Below, piece after piece: positions 8,903-21,200 of a DNA stretch of 64,000 nucleotides (within the stretch, counting starts at the first letter, position 1; every line of letters starts with the position of its first letter). Under the pieces are notes generated by a model. The model saw only the letters and a list, made by a program, of their open reading frames with translations, was not told the DNA's origin and did no database searches. The position numbers and the translations under genes were made by a program. The DNA is from Verrucomicrobium sp. BvORR106 (GTDB lineage: Bacteria; Verrucomicrobiota; Verrucomicrobiia; Verrucomicrobiales; Verrucomicrobiaceae), in contig NZ_BATR01000053.1 in the NCBI RefSeq assembly GCF_000739655.1, positions 48,262-112,261 of the forward strand, given 5' to 3'.

Positions 8903-10768
8903 TCACTCTGTCGCGAAAGCGAATGCTGTATGGCGTGACTTCTGGTGACTCAGTTTCTCGACGGATTGCAGAGCCGTCAAGGTCCAGATCACAGGATAAA
9001 GCTGCTCGTGATACCAGAGCCGCGCAAAATAGAGTCCGATGGGCGCCGAGGGGAAATTCCCGCCGGTGGAAGTATGCTGGACGAGCCACCGGGCTCCTCT
9101 TGCGGACGCTTCACTTGTGGCCTTGTCGACGGGGCCTCCGATTTTCACCGCATGGCAGGCCAGTGCGGCGACGGCCACGGCCGTCTCTTCCAGGCTGGCA
9201 GGCCCCGTTTCACCCCCGCTCCAGCCGCCGGCGGGTTGTTGCCAGGCCAACAGATTGCGGTGCCCGGTTTCCAGGATCCTGGTAATGCTGGGCGAGGCAA
9301 TCCCTGAGCCCATCAGGTGATTCATGATCTGGGCCGTGCCGTACACGTGGTTTTCCTCTTCCACGGCATGTTCATTGCCGAACCAAAGGGGCACATGATT
9401 AAACCCGCTCGCGTCTCGCTTGGAGGGCCTGCCGATGAAGGCAATGGCGCGGTCAACGCGCGATGCCAGCTCCAACTGGAGATCTTGGGGGAGAAGTTCC
9501 TGCCACAGGCCCCACGCATGCATGGCATGCGCCGTGATCTCCGGGGTGCTGCGGTCAAAGGGCAGGGTGCCCCAGCCTCGGCAGAAGGTGGGGATGCCCC
9601 CGTCGCGATTCTGCAGATCCATGAGCCACCTCACACCTCTGGCCACCGCGGGAGCGAGGACCTGGCGCTCGGCTTCGTCTTCGCACAGATGCCAGAGGGC
9701 CACGAGAGCGCCGCTGGTGTCGTCCGCATCGGGCACGCCGCCGGGCAGATCGGTCCAGGCCCAGCCGCCGGGGGCTGCATTGGTGAAGGGGTGTATTTCC
9801 TGATACTGCTGCCCTAGCAGCCAGGTTTTCAAAGCAGGGATGTCCAGCGCATCGCGGCCTTCCGGGGTTGCGGTGAGCGCCTTGGTGGAAAGGGTGGTGC
9901 CCCAGGTGGCGAGATTGGTATCGATCGGCCAACTTCCGTCAGGGCGTTGGGAATCCTCCAGGAAGCGCACGGCTTCAGGAACGCAGGGGTGGAACTTCTC
10001 ACCCGCGCTGGCGAGCGCCATGGTGACGAAGCTTGTCAGCGGTGTGGCCTCCAAATAGCCGCCCGTGCTGGGCTGCAGGAGCTTCAGCATGGGGCTGATG
10101 CGCGGCCAGAGAGCCCTGCGCAGGGCGTGCAGCGGATTGAGCAGGGAGGGCGGTGCGTGGTAAAACCGCGCATAGCCAATGGCGATCAGCGCAGGCAGCG
10201 CATAGCTCACCACGGGCAGCCCAATGGCTCCGAACCATTCACGGGGCATGGCCGCCAGCTCAAACGGCAGGGCCAGCACCCGGGACCAGGCCTCTTTCTC
10301 CGGCCCCAAGCGGCCGCCGATGGCGCACAGCATGAGGATGGGCACGGAGAAGGTCTTGTCCTTGCCATAGCGCGCCACCACGGCACGGCAGATCACCTCC
10401 GGCTCCAGAGAGCCCGTTCTTTCCTTGATCCAGGCTTCGCAGTGCTGGATGGGCTCGGTGCGGTCCGGCTCGCACAGGCTGAGGGCCGACCAGCACAGCA
10501 GGGTGGTGGAGAGATTGCTCTTGCTCAGCGTGGTGTCACCCCAGCCGCCATCCTTGTTCTGGTGAAGCACCAGCCACCGCACCCCCTGGGCGATGCGGGC
10601 CGAGTGCAGCGGTGCATCCACCAGATGCAGCGCCACCATGGCCGTGGCGGTGGAAAGGGCGCTGTTGGACAGATGCCCCTCCCAGTGCCCGTGCGCATTC
10701 CGCAGGGAAAGCAGATGCGCCCGGGTGTTCTGAATGGCTTCGGCAAGTGAGGGATCAGATGTTGCCAT
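8903..10768 (-). CDS. shc: Squalene-hopene cyclase-type class II terpene cyclase
   Basis: The protein is 621 aa, the usual size for squalene-hopene or sporulenol-type cyclases. An upstream ATG at 10789 exists, but GGAAGGA lies just before ATG 10768, so the shorter start is preferred. The class II catalytic motif DXDD is present as DADD (residues about 347-350, in GGVPDADDTSG). QW-type repeats are visible: QNKDGGWGDTT, RPDGSW, QNRDGGIPTF, PAGGWSGG, and a C-terminal segment with YFARLWYHEQLYPVIW. The enzyme protonates and cyclises a linear triterpene at the membrane to a hopanoid-like lipid. The substrate could be squalene or another polyprenoid. No hpn genes are nearby; the downstream partners are a sugar cytidylyltransferase-like gene and an unknown gene, which is an unusual context. 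Confidence 0.88.
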   Translation of the reverse strand: MATSDPSLAEAIQNTRAHLLSLRNAHGHWEGHLSNSALSTATAMVALHLVDAPLHSARIAQGVRWLVLHQNKDGGWGDTTLSKSNLSTTLLCWSALSLCEPDRTEPIQHCEAWIKERTGSLEPEVICRAVVARYGKDKTFSVPILMLCAIGGRLGPEKEAWSRVLALPFELAAMPREWFGAIGLPVVSYALPALIAIGYARFYHAPPSLLNPLHALRRALWPRISPMLKLLQPSTGGYLEATPLTSFVTMALASAGEKFHPCVPEAVRFLEDSQRPDGSWPIDTNLATWGTTLSTKALTATPEGRDALDIPALKTWLLGQQYQEIHPFTNAAPGGWAWTDLPGGVPDADDTSGALVALWHLCEDEAERQVLAPAVARGVRWLMDLQNRDGGIPTFCRGWGTLPFDRSTPEITAHAMHAWGLWQELLPQDLQLELASRVDRAIAFIGRPSKRDASGFNHVPLWFGNEHAVEEENHVYGTAQIMNHLMGSGIASPSITRILETGHRNLLAWQQPAGGWSGGETGPASLEETAVAVAALACHAVKIGGPVDKATSEASARGARWLVQHTSTGGNFPSAPIGLYFARLWYHEQLYPVIWTLTALQSVEKLSHQKSRHTAFAFATE

Positions 10769-10829
10769 GGTCGTCCTTCCTTCACTCATCGAAGCGCAAT
10801 TTCTAATTCATCATTCCCAATTCAGAATT

Positions 10830-13493
<2,664 letters not shown>

Positions 13494-13523
13494 AGGGGCG
13501 CACAGCTTGCACCAAAAGGGGGG

Positions 13524-13535
13524 CGTTTGCAAACG
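13524..13535. promoter_or_regulatory. 12-bp perfect palindrome upstream of valS
   Basis: CGTTTGCAAACG lies 30 bp upstream of the valS start, in the divergent region shared with the protease gene starting at 13613. It could be an operator, but only one copy is seen. Confidence 0.25.
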
Positions 13536-13612
13536 GGCGTGAGAAACGATCCCAAGCCGTCCATCAGGATCAGCTTTGAATCCGGCGGGACTCGTATTAC
13601 GTTTCCACCCTA

Positions 13613-14596
13613 GTGAAGTTCTGCCAGTATTCCCGCCGCCTCTTGCCCGTCCTTGGGCTGGGAGGTCTGCTTTTGTCCCCGTCTTTGTCGCCAGCTGCGC
13701 CCTCCGGGGCCGAGACTTCGCTGGAGGAGTTGCTGTCCCTCCAGACCCAGATTCAGTCCGTGCAGGAGCGCACCCGGAAGGCGCTGGTGGCCATCGAGTG
13801 CGGGGGCGGGACCGCCAGCGGGGTCATCGTAAGTCCCAACGGCCTCATTTTCACGGCCGCTCACGTGACGGGTGAGCCAAATCGCAAGGTGAAGGTCATC
13901 CTCTCCGATGGACGCACCGTGGAGGGAACCTCGCTGGGGCTGGATACCGCCACGGATTCCGCGATGATTCAGCTGCCCGCTCCGGCCAAAGCCTGGCCCT
14001 ACGTCTCCATCAGCCGCGAGACCCGCGAGGTGAAGGTGGGCGACTGGTGCTACGCGCTCGGCCATCCTGGCGGGTGGGATGTCGCCCGCGGCCCCGTGCT
14101 GCGGATTGGCCGCATCGTCAAGGTGGCGGCCAACATGCTCCAGAGCGACTGCGTGCTCATGGGCGGCGATTCCGGCGGGGCGCTTTTCAATCCCCAAGGG
14201 GACGTCATCGGCATCCACAGCCAGATCTGGCAGGGCCGGGACCAGAATCTCCACGTCAGCATGGCTCCCTTCCTCCGGGCGTGGGAGGTCATGAAAAAGG
14301 GGCAAGTCATCACGGCCTGGGCTCAGGGGAGCGGCGGCTGGATCGGCCTCAGCACAGAGGCCGCCGAGGGTGGGCTCAGCATTCGGGCGATCGCACCGGA
14401 CTCCCCGGCCATGAAGGCGGGTCTGAAGGAGGGCGATGTCATCATGAGCGTGAACAATGAGAAGCTGGCCGCTCCGGTGGACTTCTCGCAGGCCATTCGG
14501 AATCGCACGGCCGGTCAGTTGATCACGCTGAAGATCCGCTCGCCCCACGGGGAGCGGTTTGTGGAGGTGAAGCTCGGCCAGCGTCCCGAGCAGTAG
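13613..14596 (+). CDS. HtrA/DegP-like secreted serine protease with C-terminal PDZ domain
   Basis: The protein is 327 aa from GTG 13613. The N-terminal hydrophobic stretch (LLPVLGLGGLLLSPSLSPAAP) looks like a signal peptide. The trypsin-like S1C domain has an intact triad: H84 in FTAAHV, D115 in LDTATDSAM, and S187 in GGDSGGAL. A PDZ domain covers about 242-322, with the substrate-binding edge near WIGLST and APDSPAMKAGLKEGDVI. It probably cleaves misfolded or specific envelope proteins in the periplasm. One PDZ domain and the short length resemble DegS-like or planctomycete-type proteases more than DegP. The next gene, 21 nt downstream, encodes a degenerate homologue and is probably in the same operon. 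Confidence 0.9.
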   Translation: MKFCQYSRRLLPVLGLGGLLLSPSLSPAAPSGAETSLEELLSLQTQIQSVQERTRKALVAIECGGGTASGVIVSPNGLIFTAAHVTGEPNRKVKVILSDGRTVEGTSLGLDTATDSAMIQLPAPAKAWPYVSISRETREVKVGDWCYALGHPGGWDVARGPVLRIGRIVKVAANMLQSDCVLMGGDSGGALFNPQGDVIGIHSQIWQGRDQNLHVSMAPFLRAWEVMKKGQVITAWAQGSGGWIGLSTEAAEGGLSIRAIAPDSPAMKAGLKEGDVIMSVNNEKLAAPVDFSQAIRNRTAGQLITLKIRSPHGERFVEVKLGQRPEQ

Positions 14597-14617
14597 GCCG
14601 GTATCGAGAGGACCATC

Positions 14618-15694
14618 ATGCGACTGATTCCATCTTTTCCGAGACCGGGGTGCTTCAGCCGGTCGCTTGTTTCTTTGGTGTGCTTTGCCCTGGTCGGGGG
14701 CTGGGTGTTGGATGGCAGTGTGTTCGGCCAGGAAGTCCTGCCCGACGAACTGCGTACCAACGGCGCGGGCAGTCTCAAGGCGGTCCAGCCCGTCAAGAAT
14801 CTCGCCATGCAGAGCGCCATTCAGCTAGGCAAGAGCAAGGAAAAAACGCTCACTGGGGTGGCAGCCACGCCAGACGGCTACATCCTCACCCTCGCTAGCG
14901 AGGCGGAACCGCTGAAACCTCTGCGCGCTTTCCTTTCCGATGGAACCAGCGCCGAGGTTCGCGAGGTCAAACGCGATGACCGGCTCAATCTGCTGCTCCT
15001 GAAAGTGGACCGGGCAGGTTTCATGCCTGCGGCCTGGGGTGAATCGCTCTCCCTGGACATCGGCCACTGGGTGGTGAGTCCCACTGAGCATGGCAGCGAG
15101 GTGCGGCTGGGGGTGGTGAGCGCCAACCGCCGTGCCATCCCCAACTCTGGCGCGGTTCTGGGCGTGCGCTTCGGGCTGGATGACGCTGATGTGGGTGTCA
15201 TGGTGGAGGAAGTGGCCGCAGACAGTCCGGCAAACTTGGCGGGCATCTTGAAGGATGACGTCATCCTGGCAGTGGATGGCAAGGGAGTGTCCAAGAATGA
15301 AGCCGTGGCCCGCATCGTCTCGGGGCGGCAGCCAGGGGATCTGATCAAGATCAAGTACCGCCGGTCCGGCGCAGACAAGGAGACGGAAGTGCGTCTCGCC
15401 AGCAAGAGCCGCGTGCTCATGAACTGGGCGGGAGAGGACTTTGGCAATCACGGCACCTCCTTCCGCACCGACAACTATCCGGAGATCATCCAGCATGATC
15501 TGCCCCTGGGCCCCATGGACATGGGCGGTGCCGTCTTTGATCTGCACGGCCGCGCCATTGCCATCAATGTGGCCCGCGTGGACCGCGTCACCAACTACGC
15601 CCTGCCCGTCGAGGCCTTCCTGCCCGACCTGCTGAAGTGGTTGCGTGAAGACCGGCTCGCAGAAAAAGAGAAGGCCAAAAAGCGGGAGAAGTGA
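14618..15694 (+). CDS. S1C pseudoprotease with PDZ domain inserted in the protease fold
   Basis: The protein is 358 aa; GAGAGGA precedes the ATG at good spacing. The N-terminus is a signal peptide (SLVCFALVGGWVLDGSVFGQ). Aligning by eye with the upstream protease, all three triad positions are replaced: TAAH is TLAS (S94), the usual Asp is N124 in DDRLNLLLLKV, and GDSGG is DMGG (M302). A PDZ domain (about 180-262, with ADSPANLAGILKDDVI) lies before the strand that carries the nucleophile position (MGGAVFDLHGRAIAIN), so the barrel is interrupted by the PDZ. The C-terminus is a Lys/Glu-rich tail. It is probably a binding or regulatory partner of the active protease just upstream. Confidence 0.85.
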   Translation: MRLIPSFPRPGCFSRSLVSLVCFALVGGWVLDGSVFGQEVLPDELRTNGAGSLKAVQPVKNLAMQSAIQLGKSKEKTLTGVAATPDGYILTLASEAEPLKPLRAFLSDGTSAEVREVKRDDRLNLLLLKVDRAGFMPAAWGESLSLDIGHWVVSPTEHGSEVRLGVVSANRRAIPNSGAVLGVRFGLDDADVGVMVEEVAADSPANLAGILKDDVILAVDGKGVSKNEAVARIVSGRQPGDLIKIKYRRSGADKETEVRLASKSRVLMNWAGEDFGNHGTSFRTDNYPEIIQHDLPLGPMDMGGAVFDLHGRAIAINVARVDRVTNYALPVEAFLPDLLKWLREDRLAEKEKAKKREK

Positions 15695-15916
15695 GAGGCT
15701 TCGGCCAGCTCGCCGAGTTCAAAATCGATTGCCTTTCTTGTCGGGAGTCGTATCTTCGTTCACCGATGACAGAATAAGAGCATCAGACTCCAAGTGGTTT
15801 CCTGAATCCCGCGCTCCATGGATGAGCCCGGGCAGCAGCGAGGTGATTTCACCGGCTGCTTGTGAACGCCAACCTGCTCTTCCGCCTCATCATGTCGATG
15901 ACGCGGGTCCACGCTC

Positions 15917-17503
15917 ATGTCTACCTCGGTTTCTTTTGCCAATGTCACTTGGTGCACCCCTGATGGTGACCCTCTCTTCACAGATCTGACCCTGGCCCTC
16001 ACCGGCTGTCGGACGGGCCTCGTCGGCCGCAATGGTGTGGGGAAGTCCACGCTGCTCAAGCTGATCACCGGTGAACTCCGGCCGCATGCCGGCAAGGTGA
16101 TCGTCCACGGTCGTGTGGCGTCCCTTGAACAGGTGGTTCAGGAAATAGAGGGCCAGACGGTCGCCGGGCTCTTCGGGGTGGGTGATGGGCTCGCCCTGCT
16201 GCGTCGTGCTGAGGCGGGCACGGCTGAACTCGATGAACTGGGTGAGGTGGACTGGACCCTGGAGGCGCGTATTTATGCCGCGCTGGGCAAGGTCGGCCTC
16301 GACGCTGGTCCGGACACTCTTTTGCAGGAGCTTTCCGGCGGCCAGCGCATGCGGGCCCGGATCGCGGCCGTCTGGTTCGCAGAGCCCGATTTGCTGCTGC
16401 TGGACGAGCCCACCAACAATCTCGACCTCGAGGGCAGGGCGGCGGTGCTCAGTCTCCTGAGGGAATGGTCGCACGGAGCGATTGTGATCAGTCACGATCG
16501 TGAGTTGCTGGAAACCATGGACGTCATCGTGGAACTCACGTCACTGGGAGCGAGGAAATATGGCGGCAACTGGTCCCACTACCGGGAGCGCAAGACGCAG
16601 GAGCTGGAGGCCGCCCAGCATGATCTCGCTCATGCGCAGAAGCGTCTGGCGGAGGTGGATCGTGATGCGCAGGTTGCCGTGGAACGCAAAGCGCGCCGGG
16701 ATGCGGCGGGCCGGCGCAAAAACGCAAAGGGTGGGGAGCCGCCCATCCTGCTGGGGGCCCGGAAAGATCGCGCAGAGGATTCGGGAGGTGTCGGGGCTCG
16801 CTTGGCGGAGCGCCGACGGTCGGAGGCGGCGGAGGGGCTGGTTTCTGCGCGGGGACGTCTGGAAGTGATCCAACCGTTCACCGTAGTGCTGGCACCCACG
16901 GGGCTTCCCGCTGGAAAGACCGTGCTGGAAGTGGATGCGGTCACGGCTGGCTATGAACCGGGACAATCCATCGTGCGGGATGTTTCGTTCTCCATCACCG
17001 GACCGGAGCGAGTAGCGATTCAGGGCCGGAATGGCTCGGGCAAGACCACCTTGTTGCAGGTGATTTCCGGCAAGCTCGCCCCATGGGCTGGCAGTGTTCG
17101 ACTGGGGGTGCCATTTGCCATGCTGGATCAGCAGGTGAGTCTGTTGATTCCCCAGCTTTCCATTCGGGACAATTACCGGAAGCTGAACCCTGACAGCGAT
17201 GAAAATGCCTGCCGGTCCTCCCTGGCGAGATTCCGTTTCAGGGCGGACGCCGCACTACAGACCGTCGCCACCTTGAGCGGCGGGCAGTTGTTGCGGGCCG
17301 GACTGGCCTGTGTCCTCGGCGGTAGTCATCCGCCTCCTTTGTTGATCCTCGACGAGCCGACCAACTCCCTGGACATTGAGTCCATCGAGACGGTGGAGGC
17401 CGGGCTCCGCGGGTATGATGGAGTGCTGCTCGTGGTCAGCCATGATGAGGCGTTTCTTCGCGGAATTGGTATTACGCGGAGGATAGTGCTGTCAGGGTCT
17501 TAA
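15917..17503 (+). CDS. ABC-F family ATP-binding protein
   Basis: The protein is 528 aa with two ABC domains and no membrane segments. Domain 1: Walker A GRNGVGKST (37-45), signature LSGGQRMRARIA, Walker B LLLLDEPTNNLDLEG. A charged linker with RKARRDAAGRRKNAKGG connects to domain 2: GRNGSGKTT, LSGGQLLRAGLA, LLILDEPTNSLD. This is the layout of ABC-F proteins such as Uup, EttA and the antibiotic-resistance ARE group, which act on ribosomes rather than in transport. The subtype cannot be told by eye; the compact linker and second-domain sequence resemble Uup/YheS-like members of unknown target. The gene appears to be monocistronic, with no gene until 18231. Confidence 0.92.
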   Translation: MSTSVSFANVTWCTPDGDPLFTDLTLALTGCRTGLVGRNGVGKSTLLKLITGELRPHAGKVIVHGRVASLEQVVQEIEGQTVAGLFGVGDGLALLRRAEAGTAELDELGEVDWTLEARIYAALGKVGLDAGPDTLLQELSGGQRMRARIAAVWFAEPDLLLLDEPTNNLDLEGRAAVLSLLREWSHGAIVISHDRELLETMDVIVELTSLGARKYGGNWSHYRERKTQELEAAQHDLAHAQKRLAEVDRDAQVAVERKARRDAAGRRKNAKGGEPPILLGARKDRAEDSGGVGARLAERRRSEAAEGLVSARGRLEVIQPFTVVLAPTGLPAGKTVLEVDAVTAGYEPGQSIVRDVSFSITGPERVAIQGRNGSGKTTLLQVISGKLAPWAGSVRLGVPFAMLDQQVSLLIPQLSIRDNYRKLNPDSDENACRSSLARFRFRADAALQTVATLSGGQLLRAGLACVLGGSHPPPLLILDEPTNSLDIESIETVEAGLRGYDGVLLVVSHDEAFLRGIGITRRIVLSGS

Positions 17504-18230
17504 GGCGCGCAAGCTGCACTGGATATGGGAGGTGTGGCTTGAAAGCCTTGGGCTTAGTCAGAGCTTTATGCCCACTACTCAGCGGGATGTAGTCCTGAAT
17601 TCCTTGAATCTGAATCAAGGCTCGTAGAACGTCAACCCTGAGAACGCTTTGCATCTGGTGTCGATACGTTGATCCAAGGAGGCTTTGTCCAGCAAGGATG
17701 CAAGATGGGTGCGGTCATCGGCACTCAGCAAGAGGGATTGGGTTCGAGACACGACACCAACATAGCAGATATCTGCTTATTGCATACATATTAATAGGAC
17801 GATGCGCTAGCTGGCGTCCGCCCTCAAGAACGTCAACAACTTGAACCCGACCCATGACCTCAATCATGGGCGAGCATGCCTTCTCATCCTCTCCGTCGTC
17901 CACGGTGTTGAATCCGGCCACCTGCGCCGCGGCAAGACCATCAGCTCCTGCATCAAGACTTGCCCGATCTGGGGTGTTCTCACGAGCATCGTTGCAATCA
18001 TTTATCTCGCGGTCTGCAAACCCATGCTGTGATCTTCACAGGTGGAACTGTCCGGGCCTCAACGGCGGCGCCAAATTGACAACGCGACAAGCTCTTGGCA
18101 GCTTCGCGAAGCGAGGCTACCCCTCTAACACTAAGTTCGCTGGAAAATCCCAGCGCCATTGTGATCGCGGTCCAGGCGGGAAGCCAAGTGGATATTCCAT
18201 TAGAAAGCTTGAACTTCGGGTCAAGTTAGC
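17504..18230. other. 727-nt stretch without a convincing gene
   Basis: The base composition is clearly more AT-rich than the flanks, including an AT-rich patch around 17760-17800. Short frames exist on both strands (for example minus 17472-17654 and 17715-17921, plus 17854-18339), but they show no family signature, no start context and mixed codon bias. A perfect palindrome GCTTCGCGAAGC lies at 18102-18113. The stretch sits at the 3' side of the RHS gene, where an immunity gene would be expected. It could be a decayed remnant. No tRNA or terminator was recognised. Confidence 0.5.
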
Positions 18231-21200
18231 TCACCAAGTGCGCTCGAGTTGTCTGGCAGTCCATCCAATTCCCCTGCCAACCGATGAGTCACCGACGCCC
18301 AACCAAAAGTCATCCATGCTGTCTTGTCCAAATGCTTGAACTCCCAGCCAATTCGCTCCTTTTACCCCTTGTTCGCCAAAAAACATTCCCGCTGAAAGGT
18401 GTTTTGAGAATACACCTCCCACTTCGATTGCATTGATAAGATTGGGAGTTTCAAAAAATTCGGCTCCGTTGGAATGCAAATCAACCGATCTCATCAAGGG
18501 ATCAGCACGATCAAGAAGCACTCTCAGTTTTTGAGATACCAAGGTAGGTTTGCCTGTCTTCGACGATAACTCAATATCCAATTGATTGAGATTGTCCACC
18601 CCCTCGTGAACCTCCTTTGCAGTGGAAGCGATTTCTTTCACTTTTTCAATGTTGTTTCCATTGCCCTGACCCTCGTTGAAAAGCTGTATACAAGCGCCGC
18701 TGATGGCTCCATTTGCAAACTTCCCGCCGCCCACAACGGATGCTGTCCCCCCCACCAAGGCGGACAAAACAGTCTTAGCAGCCACCCCGAGATTTGCTTG
18801 ATTGGTAAGCGGCGACAATCCCGCTGTAAATCCCGCAGCCAAGAATCCGTGAGTGAAACTTCCACCGCCGAGTTCAGATGCTCCACCGCTGACAACCCCG
18901 TGCGCAACCACCTTCGCTAGATAGTTTTGCGCTGTTGTCGCATGCCCCAACACTTCACCCACCTGGAACGCTCCAAATGCAGCGATCCCCGAAATCGCTC
19001 CAGACTTCAGTCCGGCACGCATCGCATCGCCAACGCTCCCCCCGGCAAGCAAGGTTCCGCTGAAGGCGGTTCCAAAGCCAAAACTAGCCCCTGCGACAGC
19101 TGCGCCAAAGCTGGTTAGTCCAAATCCTCCAGCTCCTGCAATCGCGCTAAATGCAGTCCCTAAGCTAACACTTTGCCCTGCCAGTATTGCTGCGCCCCAG
19201 ACGCCCATTCCAGCAGTCACAATTCCAATGCCCACCGCCGCAATCGTCTTCCAATTGTTCTTCAAGAACTTCCCTATACTCTTGAAGAAAAACCCGCTCG
19301 GATCCGTCATCGACAACGGATTGTTCAACACATAACTGTACCGATTTAAGTTCTGCAAGTTATCGGGCGATTGCACAAACGGATCCGGACTGAGAAAACG
19401 TGCCGTAAGGGGATCATAGACACGCCCCCCCATGTGCACGAGGCTCATAGCGTGCAGCATCTCGTGTCCGGTGAAGCCGCGATGAGTTTCCTCCGCCCCG
19501 GGTTCCGGCGGGGTGGGATAAGTGACTGCCCAGGCATTGTTCGCGAAAGTCAGTGTGCGCGGTCTGCCCCACGCGTCGAAGCTCTGGCGCTCGACCACGC
19601 CACCGCTGCTATCCGTGATCGCATCCACTGAGCCCAGGTGGTCCTTGTGGATGTAGCGAGTCTTGGGCGCAGTCGCCGAAGTGGTGCGTGCCTCCGTATG
19701 AATGGCCGTGACGCCTCCACCACCTGCCACATAGTGGATGTGGCGAACGAGCCCCTCAGAGGTGACCTCGCGTTCATACAGGCCACCTACATAATCTCGC
19801 ACAGTCTGATGGAGCTTGCCGGACGAGGTTTTCCGGTACAGCGTCTGCCGGTAGAGAGCGCGGTCGGTGCCATAGTCAAACCGGAGGCTTTCTTCTCCCT
19901 TGCGGATCCTCAGTGGTTTGTTGAAGGAGCTGTAGTCCAGGCTGGTGGCTCCATCAATGGTGCGATTGCCCTTCAAGTCATAGGAGCAGAGTTTGTTCAA
20001 GCCTGTGGTGCTCTGAGAGACCGCAGTGACGGCGTGGGGGCCGGAGCCTCCTCCTCCATATTCCAAGTGACCCACATCGCTGCGTTGCAGCAGATTTCCC
20101 AGATCATCATAGGCAGCCGTCACCGGGGTGGATGCCGTGGTGGCAACCTGGGTGAGGCGGTTTAAGGTATCATACTGAAACTGCTCCGCGAATGGCGCGG
20201 CATAGCGGAGGTCCCGACGGGCTGAGAGATTCCCCACGAAGTCGAAATCAAACTCCAGCTTCTGGACATCTCCCGCAACCGTCCGGCCCGCGGTGATGGC
20301 CTCCACCAGACCGGTCTCTGGGTCAAAGGTTCGAGAAGTGACGACGCCATTGCCCTGAGCCTCCTGCGTCACCTGGCCCCGAGCGTTGACGGTCAACGCC
20401 CGCCAATAGACGAGCGAAGCATTCGAGGCATGCTGCACCTGCTCCAGGTGCCCAAGAGAGTTGTAGGACTGCCGGACCGCAAAGCCACTGGGATAAGTGA
20501 TGGTAGCAGGCCTGCCGATGGGGTCGTACTGCTTCGATGTGGCGAAGACCTGGGAACCGTGGCTTTCCGTCGCAGCAACGGGCCGGGCCAGAACGTCATA
20601 GTAGTGTTGCCTCTGGAAGCCGCTAGTACTCTCCCTGGCAAGCTGGCCGATGCCTTGGGCAGCCGTGTCATACTCGAAGGTGGCGCCCCCTTCAGGCTCA
20701 ATGCGGGCTACGAGACGACCGAGGACATCATACTGCATCTCCACAATTTGACCGGCAGCGTTGGTCTGGTGGGTGAGTTCGCCAAAGCCGTTATATGAGT
20801 AGGTGGAGATGCCGCTGTTGGGCTCGGACATCCAGACTTTATTGCCGCGATGGTCATAGCGGAGCTCCGTGGTGTTTCCAGCAGGATCCCGCACAAAGCG
20901 AATGCTCCCGTAGGGATCATAGGAGCGGGTGACCGTCTTCCCTAAAGCCCCCAAGTGCTGAGTGGAGGCCACCGTCCACCCCATGGCATTCACGCGGGTG
21001 GAGGTCTTCTGGAAATACGATGCCGTAGCGGTGCCGGCGGTTCGCTCCAGTGTGACAGTCAGGCCGTCATAGGTGGTCTTGGAGACACGATTGCCAGGGT
21101 CGGTCTGCAGGGTCTGCCGTCCCACAGCATCGTACTCCATCACCGAATACAATGGAGTCTCCCCCAGGAACGCAGGATGGGAAGCATGGCTAACCTCGCC

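Noticed and set aside
13494..13612. Possible T-box leader for valS
   Set aside because: There is no T-box sequence, specifier stem or terminator/antiterminator pair; only a 12-bp palindrome is seen.
17731..17750. GGTTCGAGAC resembling a tRNA T-loop
   Set aside because: No acceptor, D or anticodon arms can be built around it.
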